A stretch of 21,214 nucleotides of DNA from an uncultured Porphyromonas sp. (GTDB taxonomy: Bacteria; Bacteroidota; Bacteroidia; Bacteroidales; Porphyromonadaceae). Shown one piece after another: positions 10,201-15,878 of this stretch. How positions within the stretch are numbered: the stretch's first letter is position 1; each line of letters opens with the position of its first letter. Where the stretch lies: contig CAMCJO010000003.1 in assembly GCA_945875135.1 (NCBI GenBank), positions 1 through 21,214 of the forward strand. Direction: 5' to 3'. Position numbers and translations under genes: made by a program. A model generated the notes under the pieces. That model saw only the letters and a list, made by a program, of their open reading frames with translations. It had not been told where the DNA came from and made no database searches.

Positions 10201-10581
10201 ACAAAGATCATACCGCAAAAGTGTAATAGGTACAACTCCTTTACCATAGTACTCTTCATTAAGGCTGTTTACTCTATCCAGATTGATACTATCAGGGCGA
10301 TGGGGGATTACCATCGAGCTATTGAGCCCGCCTATGATTTGCTGGAGCGTTGCGTAGTTGAGATAGTTTGTTGTGTCTAACTTTTGCTTCGTATAGGGAA
10401 GCAACGAAACAGAAGACAGACCATAATCCTCTAGTATTCCATGCGGAACTTGCGGTAAGTCTACGTGCTCAAAGATTTTGTCTCGCTCCGATTCAATTTG
10501 CTGAGCGAAAGTTCTAGTTGTAACGACTAGAACTAGCGCAAAAAGCATTAAAAGGGGACTTTTCATTTTCAGGTTTTTCAT
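7249..10581 (-). CDS. Large secreted alpha/beta-hydrolase (esterase/lipase-like) with probable T9SS C-terminal sorting domain
   Basis: A 1110-residue exported protein that I do not recognise as a named family member. Residues 1-26 are a signal peptide (core LLMLFALVLVV, probable cut TFA/QQ). Residues about 295-430 resemble an alpha/beta-hydrolase core: KPLFIVEGFD (first strand and oxyanion region), DIAYLDYADG, and VVVGLSMGGLVASYGLR with a GxSxG nucleophile elbow (Ser380), then YDSPHMGANVPLG. This suggests a serine esterase or lipase; acid and His partners were not pinned down. The middle (about 450-1010) is likely beta-rich adhesin-type sequence. The last 90 or so residues start at DNIMITPSVV and end in GVIDLPYGQYLVKV...CVMRK, the pattern of a type A T9SS sorting domain, so surface delivery is inferred. 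It lies 5 nt after a lipoprotein gene and is probably co-transcribed. The region is more AT-rich than its neighbours, and part of its 5' end exists as a decayed copy near 11290-11568. Confidence 0.8.
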   Translation of the reverse strand: MKNLKMKSPLLMLFALVLVVTTRTFAQQIESERDKIFEHVDLPQVPHGILEDYGLSSVSLLPYTKQKLDTTNYLNYATLQQIIGGLNSSMVIPHRPDSINLDRVNSLNEEYYGKGVVPITLLRYDLCRFSEEAVRRGDVYPLNGQIRVKGGISKSPYEELHLFAAAPFTSELSSRDVTFSIPQQLMLTNSQAIAQIEVQFEEGQPFRSIAIGEQVSYRYATDGLKMVTMRIQQVGSGRWYRSHFPIAITTPQETQIAFEFPELESVFFLSESGMHSGGTLQYKLSPHNHTGKFRKPLFIVEGFDVYPTVISDPQTNWDINSYFSDEQFNRILDLGYDIAYLDYADGMDDIRRNAALFQEALRYINTHKEGDEKNVVVGLSMGGLVASYGLRKMELAGEDHETRKYISYDSPHMGANVPLGAFYMAYHWLEGSEFSKIRRISNVYLWYKKIPVRMSKIRKWLRKPAIRQLVPFYTEDYFVFLKLRDPGMNSFTNPYDNIYDVPLSPNPEFASFHKEYKRMGLPRKTFNVAFSNGAIGASPIVPRGSHLAEASGYVYGLFGLSSGFLASLFNNRGPHLNHFPLTSSTFTIDAYVNAMPCRNPYYQDIALTKYYLFGIFPHTYHLSRMQVRVQNPNPLFNDVDAGGVYPLSDYAKKPLVEWTVNDSEESKFLSWLFSSKFSAKVNTSKFCFVPLNSSLGIPAGEKITSYEEAKRKSPFDFVYTVSGESSEQHISFWSHFNDFLLALKEDIPKNYRPQLDTTATICDCGTTLKVLNPLEGFTYEWHTSLMLDIPSRTQGNGIRATLYPSELAKKYSPFGKIGFVYVEAFFNGRKFASSDSCYVYIGTPTTKEVQITQLEAKNSYNSKYLPYPTVQIDWPYWGNITGVEWGKKDPTNNLVIDGSIIDYDLVKQPLDQGQYESIVEPAMIRYDQQSNIYLAPLNSNSGFSRDLIGPDGKPIEKYEIPDYINEQSLIPRRTLQLHYEPSRTLFEKPGRYTLTYRLKNECGESESSTFTYQYLDVLDNIMITPSVVTTEDAVLRYDWTSHRRKDSQQDHLAQQEIEYTYGIWSATGVLQRMGGVKLGDPLGVIDLPYGQYLVKVWYYDAYKEFCVMRK

Positions 10582-10586
10582 AATTG

Positions 10587-11207
10587 TCAGTGATCTCCTA
10601 TTTGTGTAATATTAAATACTCCATCCGTAATCGTTATCGGATTATCAAAGTTTGTTTCTGATGGCATTGACTGCAGTTTAAAAGTTCCAGATACACGACC
10701 TCGTAGCTTATCTGTCTTAGGATCAAGCGCATAGTCAAACTGCGAGATTTGAATAGACCCAGTTAGATTAAAATATTTTGTCTTATACCTAGGACCAGGG
10801 GAGTTTGAATCTAGATTGTAGTATTTTTTTAGTGTGGCTTGGATTCCATCTTTTACTTCATACAAAGAGTCATTGAGATCAAATTCTCCAAATATATAAA
10901 GCTCAATAGTGTTTTCAAGAGCCGTTGCATTGACTCCTTGAAGCTCTATTTTGATTAATGACTTATTGCTGATAGTATCTTCGAAGATATCAAAATGTGA
11001 AGAAAAGGAGCCAGCCCATTTCCATATAGGCTTAAACACTACAGGCTTGCCGTTCACGCGACAGGCGAGGTAGTTGCGATCTGTGGGAGGAGGGTCTTGG
11101 ATTTGGTTGGGGTCTTTCGGGGAGCGAAAGAGACAACAAGAGGTGATGACAAGTAGGCACCCTAGTAGACCTACGAATTGTGCGATTCTGATGTTTTGCT
11201 GTTTCAT
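10587..11207 (-). CDS. Putative outer-membrane or surface lipoprotein (DUF6252-like)
   Basis: A 206-residue protein with a lipoprotein signal peptide. The hydrophobic segment FVGLLGCLLV precedes the lipobox ITSC, so Cys24 is the probable lipidated residue (a second Cys follows). A Pro-rich linker (QDPPPTD, about residues 37-43) leads into YLACRVNGKPVVFKP and a beta-rich domain with GTFKLQ and ITITDGVFNITQ near the end. This layout, with an NGK..F strand opening and a final I-T-GVFN strand, resembles Bacteroidota lipoproteins of the DUF6252 type, which have no known biochemical role; the match is from memory, not a search. The gene ends 5 nt before the large hydrolase gene. That suggests one transcript and possibly joint action at the cell surface, but no function can be assigned. 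Confidence 0.75.
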   Translation of the reverse strand: MKQQNIRIAQFVGLLGCLLVITSCCLFRSPKDPNQIQDPPPTDRNYLACRVNGKPVVFKPIWKWAGSFSSHFDIFEDTISNKSLIKIELQGVNATALENTIELYIFGEFDLNDSLYEVKDGIQATLKKYYNLDSNSPGPRYKTKYFNLTGSIQISQFDYALDPKTDKLRGRVSGTFKLQSMPSETNFDNPITITDGVFNITQIGDH

Positions 11208-11289
11208 AACTACGTGTGGTTTATAAGGCTATATATTCATATTGCTAAGACTACTGATATTCTGCTTAATCTATGCCGTTAGAGCTGCG

Positions 11290-11568
11290 TTCGGGTTACC
11301 ATCGAGCTGTTGAGTATGTCTATGATCTGCTGAAGCGTCACATAGTTCCGCAAATCTCACGAGTAGCCCTTTGTAGGGACGCACGGTCGTGCGTCCGTTG
11401 TAAAACATCGAGACATGTATTGATGTCAAAGTATTGACACTGTAACCTTTGACACAACGGACGCACGACCGTGCGTCCCTACACATCGCTACTCGTCTCA
11501 TCAGGCTACCCGACTTGCAGAATCTAGATCGTTGAGATAGTTTGTTGTGTCTAGCTCTTGCTTCATAC
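11290..11568 (-). pseudogene. Decayed 5' fragment of a second copy of the large hydrolase gene, split by an insertion
   Basis: Two pieces match the neighbouring hydrolase gene. Bases 11296-11347 align with 10308-10359 without gaps, and 11533-11568 align with the next bases from 10357 on. Translated on the minus strand the pieces read LDTTNYLN and NYVTLQQIIDILNSSMV, against LDTTNYLN and NYATLQQIIGGLNSSMV in the intact protein (residues about 68-91). The roughly 185 bases between the pieces (11348-11532) have no counterpart in the gene. A GTT triplet appears at both junctions. Beyond these ends similarity fades and no open frame of the right kind remains. Confidence 0.75.
11359..11497. repeat. 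Paired GTAG hairpin element (REPIN-like) with 29-bp perfect inverted arms
   Basis: Arms 11373-11401 and 11454-11482 are exact reverse complements over 29 bases, separated by 52 nt. Each arm is itself a hairpin: GTAG, then GGACGCACG and CGTGCGTCC around a 2-nt centre. A GTAG foot plus an imperfect or perfect hairpin, arranged as an inverted pair, is the form of REP doublets (REPINs) mobilised by RAYT transposases. The symmetry extends outward through CGAGTAG (11360-11366) and CTACTCG (11490-11496). It sits in the insert that splits the hydrolase pseudogene. Confidence 0.8.
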
Positions 11569-11641
11569 TCTGAGTTCGTTTATTATGATACTACTAGGAT
11601 GCCTACCCCATTACGTCGATTGATGCGATACTATCGAGGTA

Positions 11642-11667
11642 GTTGGGGCATACGATTAAGCCCCAAC
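11642..11667 (-). terminator. Candidate terminator hairpin downstream of fbp
   Basis: GTTGGGGC (11642-11649) pairs perfectly with GCCCCAAC (11660-11667) around a 10-nt loop. On the minus strand it starts about 28 nt after the fbp stop. No T-run follows (TACCTCGATAG), so it may stop transcription weakly or only stabilise the 3' end. Confidence 0.45.
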
Positions 11668-11695
11668 AGGATTTGCTGTCAAGTCATCACACTTC

Positions 11696-13735
11696 TCACT
11701 TCGTGATGATCTGAGGGAGAGATTTGCGCTCCTTGATCAGACCAGCGTTAAAGGCGTGGAGGAGCTTCTCCAGATCGTCCACCTGCTGCTGCAGGTCAGC
11801 ACCTACGTCCGTATCAGCCACCAGCATACGGTGTGTCGTACGCTCCGAGATGACCGTCACGCTCTTGATATCCTCCATCAACTCTACGGCACGACGCATC
11901 GTCGTAAAGGGTTCGTGCTGCACCAGCTGCATGCCTTGCGAATTGTAGATCAAAGTGTAGCCTGCGATGCCCGTACTGCTCTGATAAGCACGGCTAAAGC
12001 CTCCGTCGATGATCATCAGCTTGCCACCAGCCGCAATAGGCTTCTCGCCCTTGGCAACCTTGACCGGCACGTGTCCATTGATGACGTGACAGTCTTCGCC
12101 CTCTAGACCAAACTCACGGAGGATCATCTCGATGGTCTCTAGATCTTGGCGATACTTAAAGTAGTATCCCTTCGTCTCCGTATGGGTCTTCTTGTCAGCG
12201 ACGAAGTAACGCTCGAAGGTGGTCATCGCAGACTTGTCAAAGAGTGGCGAGTCGGGACCGCACCAGAGGTAGAAAATATAGTCGACGGCAGCCTGATGCT
12301 GCGGGTGAGCATGCCTAGAGGGATGTGCTAGGCGCACCACACGATCTATCTCGTCTAGTAGGGCGCGACCACGTAGGGGCTGCGAGTCGAGGACACGCAC
12401 TGCCTTGAGCTGCCCCGAAGCGTCTAGTGGCATCGAGGCGTGGTAGAGCAGGTTGCCGTTGCACACGAGGTACATACTACCGAGTCGATAGAAAGCGTCT
12501 ATATGCGTATGGAGTCGCTCACTCGTGGCGAAGGAGCGACGCAAGCGGTCCATCACCTCCTCCTCTTGGGGCGTGAGACGATAGGGATCCTTCGGATCGA
12601 TCGTGGGGAAGTTCATATCGAGCATCTCATGCACGCCATAGTCCTCATTGGGATTGGTGTGCGAGAGATCGACCGTGCCAGCCTCAAAGTCTATCTTGTG
12701 GAGTAGGTCACGCTCCTGCATCTGCCACTCAGGGTGGCGAGCGATCAACTGATGCTCCAGCTTGAACTGGATAATGCTGATCGCCTTGTGCATCTGGCTA
12801 ATCAGGTAAATGCCCTTCTCATCGTACGAAGCGTCTGAGTCACCCAGCTTAGGCTTGAAGCAAGTACACGGATCACCCGCATAGACCTCACTGGCTAAGC
12901 GGGAGAGTGGCATCAAGTTGATTCCGTATCCATCCTCGATGGTGTCTAGATTGGCATAGCGCAGAGCGATACGTATGACGCAGGCGATGCACGCATCATT
13001 GCCCGCAGCAGCACCCATCCAGAGCATATCGTGATTGCCCCACTGTATGTCTACGTTGTGGTAGTCTAGTAGTGTGTCCATGATGTACTGAGCACCAGGG
13101 CCACGATCGTAGATGTCGCCCACGATGTGGAGGCGATCAATGACAAGACGCTTGATCGTTGCTGAGATAGCACAGATGAAGTCCTCCGCCTTGCCCGTGG
13201 AGATGATTGTAGAGATGATGCTAGAGATGTAAGCCGACTTGTTGGGGTTGACCCCGTCCTCGTGTAGTAGCTCCTGGATAATGTAGCTATACTGGGGCGG
13301 TAGCGCCTTGCGCACCTTCGAGCGGGTGTACTTCTCCCCCACCTTACGACACACCTTGACGAGGCGGTTCAGTGTCACCTTGTACCACTCCTCATCAATT
13401 TTGTCCGCCTCGTGGAGCTGCTCCAGCTTAGCCTGCGGATAGTATATCAGCGTAGCTAGCTCACGCATCTGTAGCTCCATCATCTGCCCAGCAAAGACCT
13501 CGCGTATCTTACGCATCACGCTGCCGGAGGCATTTTTCAGCACATGGTCGAAGGCTTCATGCTCACCATGCACATCTGCGAGAAAGTGCTCCGTGCCCTT
13601 CGGAAGGCTTAGTATAGCCTGCAGATTGATGATCTCTGTAGAGACCTCGGCCGAGTTACGGAATTGGTTAGAGAGAAGCTGAAGGTACCTCAAGTCATCC
13701 TTTGCAGCCTGAATGTCAGTCTTGTCTTGCATCAT
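11696..13735 (-). CDS. fbp: Class III fructose-1,6-bisphosphatase
   Basis: This cytoplasmic enzyme hydrolyses fructose 1,6-bisphosphate to fructose 6-phosphate, the gluconeogenic step opposing phosphofructokinase. At 679 residues it has the length of the class III (Bacillus Fbp/YydE-like) family, which is built on a calcineurin-like metallophosphatase core. The metal-binding motifs are in order: ADVHGEHEAFDHV (about 53-65), VGDIYDRGPG (205-214) and WGNHDMLWMG (232-241). A further conserved block with NGHVPVKVAKGEKP and IIDGGFSRAY lies in the C-terminal third. Either of two consecutive Met codons could start the protein (MMQDKTD). A promoter-like TAACTTTG lies 32 nt upstream, so it is probably monocistronic, with a hairpin downstream at 11642-11667. 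Confidence 0.95.
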   Translation of the reverse strand: MMQDKTDIQAAKDDLRYLQLLSNQFRNSAEVSTEIINLQAILSLPKGTEHFLADVHGEHEAFDHVLKNASGSVMRKIREVFAGQMMELQMRELATLIYYPQAKLEQLHEADKIDEEWYKVTLNRLVKVCRKVGEKYTRSKVRKALPPQYSYIIQELLHEDGVNPNKSAYISSIISTIISTGKAEDFICAISATIKRLVIDRLHIVGDIYDRGPGAQYIMDTLLDYHNVDIQWGNHDMLWMGAAAGNDACIACVIRIALRYANLDTIEDGYGINLMPLSRLASEVYAGDPCTCFKPKLGDSDASYDEKGIYLISQMHKAISIIQFKLEHQLIARHPEWQMQERDLLHKIDFEAGTVDLSHTNPNEDYGVHEMLDMNFPTIDPKDPYRLTPQEEEVMDRLRRSFATSERLHTHIDAFYRLGSMYLVCNGNLLYHASMPLDASGQLKAVRVLDSQPLRGRALLDEIDRVVRLAHPSRHAHPQHQAAVDYIFYLWCGPDSPLFDKSAMTTFERYFVADKKTHTETKGYYFKYRQDLETIEMILREFGLEGEDCHVINGHVPVKVAKGEKPIAAGGKLMIIDGGFSRAYQSSTGIAGYTLIYNSQGMQLVQHEPFTTMRRAVELMEDIKSVTVISERTTHRMLVADTDVGADLQQQVDDLEKLLHAFNAGLIKERKSLPQIITK

Positions 13736-13766
13736 GTCTATCTATTACTAGGGATATAACACGCCT

Positions 13767-13774
13767 CAAAGTTA
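13767..13774 (-). promoter_or_regulatory. -7 promoter box of fbp
   Basis: The minus strand reads TATTTAGTAACTTTG with an exact TAnnTTTG box, 32 nt before the fbp start. The same extended 15-mer (TATTTnGTAACTTTG) precedes pta and the acyl-CoA ligase gene. A TTGG that might serve as -33 lies about 23 nt upstream of the box. Confidence 0.6.
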
Positions 13775-13877
13775 CTAAATAAAAGCAGACCACGCGCCAA
13801 CTCGTGAGGCGCTAGCACCCGTATGTCGGGCTAGCCCGATGTCAGGATGCACTGCCGGCACTTCCGTCCTCATAGGA

Positions 13878-13900
13878 GACTATTGACTTTTGCAACAGTC
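13878..13900. repeat. Dispersed palindrome, copy 2
   Basis: GACTATTG (13878-13885) and CAACAGTC (13893-13900) flank the loop ACTTTTG, with one mismatch against copy 1 at 3527-3553. It lies about 58 nt beyond the PIN gene stop, between the two minus-strand units. No T-run follows on the minus strand, so a role as terminator is unclear. Confidence 0.7.
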
Positions 13901-13957
13901 CCCATAGATTCGTTCCTCGTATCAGAGGTCTAGACGTTACGATGCTTTGGGGTAGTC

Positions 13958-14473
13958 TCAAGAGTTGCTCCATAGGGCTAGACGCTTATCTATTTCATCT
14001 TTTGACAAGCGGGTATTTCTGCTGAAGAGCTGTTGTAGCTTTTGGCAGGCAATGCTATGAGAGAGTATGCCTTGCTCGACTAGCTGGTCGAAAATATATA
14101 GTATGCCTCGGACGTCAATATCCATCTCTTTAGCACTGCGCATCATCTTCTTGTCTCCAGTGAGTACGGTCGCGCTTAGCGTGATGCCTTGGTAGAGTAC
14201 GGTGCAGTCTGTGAAGGAGAGCCCTTTGCGTTGTCTCTCGTCAAAGAATTGATACACCTGGGCCATAAAGCCTGGGGTGTCGAACTGCTCAACGATTAGT
14301 CCGCCTATGTTGTCGAGATAGGCTCTCTGCTGTTTGTCTCTCAGCTCATGAAGTACAAATATATTGGTGTGTACCTGATATCCTAACTGCAGAAAGTCTT
14401 TGTAGAGGTCTAAGTCGATTAAGTCTATAAAGATGTTTGTGTCGCTAACGACGAGGAGCTGTGTCTGACTCAT
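13958..14473 (-). CDS. PIN-domain protein, probable toxin RNase of a toxin-antitoxin-like pair
   Basis: A 171-residue protein with the PIN nuclease pattern of four acidic residues: Asp11 in VVSDTNIFIDL, Glu43 in VLHELRDKQ, Asp89 in LSFTDCTVLY and Asp107 in VLTGDKKMMRSAKE. PIN domains of this size are usually Mg-dependent RNases acting as toxins. The C-terminal 50 residues (LYIFDQLVEQGILS onward) form a helical extension. Its ATG overlaps the stop of the upstream HTH/peptidase gene by 4 nt (ATGA), implying translational coupling, with the regulator made first. The pair is more AT-rich than the flanking housekeeping genes, consistent with acquisition. No RNA target can be read from sequence. 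Domain assignment is confident; the toxin role is inferred from motif and context. Confidence 0.82.
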   Translation of the reverse strand: MSQTQLLVVSDTNIFIDLIDLDLYKDFLQLGYQVHTNIFVLHELRDKQQRAYLDNIGGLIVEQFDTPGFMAQVYQFFDERQRKGLSFTDCTVLYQGITLSATVLTGDKKMMRSAKEMDIDVRGILYIFDQLVEQGILSHSIACQKLQQLFSRNTRLSKDEIDKRLALWSNS

Positions 14474-15537
14474 ATATTGGCGTTTAGCAGATTGATGACT
14501 TGATCGGCTGGTATGCCTGCCTCTTGGAGATAGCTTTGAGCTTTAACTTGGGTTATTAAGTCTAGGTCTAGCGCTTTGATGACCAGTCTTGCGAAGCGGT
14601 TACTCTGAGGCTCTACATACCTACTCCTCTCTAAGATCTCTCGTAGCTCTTTGTTTTTTTTCTTGTTGATGAAATATCCTCTGCAATTGCTCTGAGAGAT
14701 AAGCTGCATCTCACCTAAACGATATACGATAGCATCAATGGAGATGCCGTAGGCACTTTGTAGCTCAATGAACTCGGAGATGGAAAATCTCTTCCTGCGA
14801 CCTCCAAAAAACGCTCTAATGATCTCATCTGGGAGTAACAGATGACTGGCAAATGCAGTGCAGAGCCTCTCGCCTTCTTTCTCAGAGATAGTTTCTAGGG
14901 AGCTTTTGAGGAGGAGGTGAGCGAATTCATGCAGTAAGGTCAGTCGCTTTTGTTCGGTACTCTCTATATTACTATTGTATGCGATGACGGGTATGACTTC
15001 ATTAGCTAAGAAGCTAACCCCATCGAAGCCTTTTTTGCCAGCTACACCAATGACTTTGATGCCCATGGTCTCGAGTAGATTGGAGACATTTGATATGGGG
15101 GATAGACCTAACTGATAGAGTTGTCGAACTTGCTTTGCAACCTCTTCGATGTCTGCGGGTGATGCGATGACGTCTCTTGTTATGGCGTCTCTATCGAAGG
15201 AGGTCTTGACATCCATGATCTCCTCTAGCTCTAGGTAATTCTCTAGCTGTCTCTCGATTTTCTGCCAGATCTTTTTGTCCTCTTTGCTGGAGAAGGCTTT
15301 TATCTTTCTAAAGTTTACTGACTCAATTATAGGGGTGTCTTGGTAGACGAAGTAGTCTATGGGTAGGTCAAGAGCTTCCGATAGTGCTATGAGTGTAGCA
15401 CCTGTAATCTCTTTACCTCCTCGCTCTAAGTTACTGATATGAGTATGAGACACTCCGACTTTGTCTGCAAGCTCTCTTAAGGTCATACCCCTCAAGGCTC
15501 GTCCTTTTCTGATTCGTTCTCCAGTTGACCGCTCCAT
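14470..15537 (-). CDS. XRE-family HTH regulator fused to ImmA/IrrE-type zinc metallopeptidase
   Basis: With the ATG at 15537 the protein has 355 residues. Residues 7-65 are an XRE helix-turn-helix (GERIRKGRALRGMTLRELAD, then VGVSHTHISNLERGGKEIT). The middle to C-terminal half is an ImmA/IrrE (COG2856-type) peptidase with LLHEFAHLLL: zinc ligands His203 and His207, catalytic Glu204, and Glu223 (GERLCTAFASHLLLP) as probable third ligand. Such fusions act as repressor/antitoxin in TA-like pairs or as regulators that cleave repressors. A GTG at 15561 in the same frame could add eight residues, but it lies inside a perfect palindrome that looks like an operator, so I prefer the ATG. The gene overlaps the PIN gene by 4 nt. 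Autoregulation is inferred. Confidence 0.85.
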   Translation of the reverse strand: MERSTGERIRKGRALRGMTLRELADKVGVSHTHISNLERGGKEITGATLIALSEALDLPIDYFVYQDTPIIESVNFRKIKAFSSKEDKKIWQKIERQLENYLELEEIMDVKTSFDRDAITRDVIASPADIEEVAKQVRQLYQLGLSPISNVSNLLETMGIKVIGVAGKKGFDGVSFLANEVIPVIAYNSNIESTEQKRLTLLHEFAHLLLKSSLETISEKEGERLCTAFASHLLLPDEIIRAFFGGRRKRFSISEFIELQSAYGISIDAIVYRLGEMQLISQSNCRGYFINKKKNKELREILERSRYVEPQSNRFARLVIKALDLDLITQVKAQSYLQEAGIPADQVINLLNANI

Positions 15538-15553
15538 ACGTTTTAGTTCTTTT

Positions 15554-15572
15554 GTTTCCACTTGGTGGAAAC
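15554..15572. promoter_or_regulatory. Candidate operator palindrome of the HTH-peptidase/PIN operon
   Basis: GTTTCCAC (15554-15561) and GTGGAAAC (15565-15572) are perfect reverse complements around TTG, 17-35 nt upstream of the preferred ATG. Position and symmetry suit an XRE dimer binding site. Confidence 0.5.
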
Positions 15573-15578
15573 GCTTCC

Positions 15579-15615
15579 GTTTACAAAGGTGACAATAAAC
15601 TCCGAGTCTGTAAAC
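15579..15615. promoter_or_regulatory. Second candidate operator pair upstream of the HTH-peptidase gene
   Basis: GTTTACA (15579-15585) and TGTAAAC (15609-15615) are inverted 7-mers 30 bp apart, about three helical turns. On the minus strand they overlap a weak promoter candidate (TTG in TTGTTTACA, and CACCTTTG about 22 nt later). Their GTTT...AAAC form matches the ends of the 15554-15572 palindrome. Confidence 0.35.
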
Positions 15616-15639
15616 AAGAAGAGATGCAAAAGCTAGACT

Positions 15640-15660
15640 TTAGAAGTTAGAGGTTAGAGG
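15640..15660 (-). repeat. TCTAAYN heptamer array, copy 1
   Basis: Read on the minus strand this is TCTAACC, TCTAACT, TCTAA: about three units of a 7-bp repeat that also occurs at 18201-18230 and 18561-18584. Confidence 0.5.
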
Positions 15661-15661
15661 G

Positions 15662-15805
15662 CAGGGATGACTCCCTACGAAGTTTTTTCCTACATTTGTA
15701 GGCAGGGTGCGCTTGACACTAGAATGTACACTACATACGCAGGAGCGGAGAGATTTGATTTCTCTACGTGGCTATTGCGCAACGACTTCGACTATCTATA
15801 ATAAG
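15662..15805. other. Intergenic stretch without recognised gene
   Basis: Together with 15538-15661 and 15806-15878 this forms a spacer of over 300 bases between ackA and the HTH gene. Small hairpins are visible (CCTACA/TGTAGG at 15689-15702, AGAGA/TCTCT at 15749-15765) but none is followed by a proper T-run on the minus strand. No coding signal was seen. Confidence 0.5.
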
Positions 15806-15839
15806 GTAGGGGCGAACATCTGTGGATGTCCGCCCCTAC
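15806..15839. repeat. GTAG-type palindrome downstream of ackA, possible terminator
   Basis: Arms 15806-15820 and 15825-15839 form a 15-bp stem with one A-C mismatch and the loop TGTG. It starts with GTAGGGGCG and ends with CGCCCCTAC, the common GTAG...CTAC form of interspersed bacterial hairpins. On the minus strand it lies about 40 nt after the ackA stop and is followed by CTTATTATAG, so it may also terminate the pta-ackA transcript. Confidence 0.7.
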
Positions 15840-15878
15840 GGCTATTTTGTCGTCTTGTGACGAGCTGCGTGGCTCGCT

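Noticed and set aside
11271..11501. 76-codon minus-strand open frame
   Set aside because: It runs across the paired hairpin element and the hydrolase remnant. The frame is not that of the parent gene throughout, so it is an accident of the insertion.
13826..13839. Perfect 14-bp palindrome TCGGGCTAGCCCGA upstream of fbp
   Set aside because: It lies about 50 bp upstream of the -7 box and could be an operator, but it has no second copy or known regulator here and its CTAG core makes it weak evidence on its own.
15689..15702. CCTACA/TGTAGG hairpin preceded by a T-run
   Set aside because: The T-run is on the wrong side for a plus-strand terminator, and on the minus strand it reads as A's. No gene on either strand ends there.
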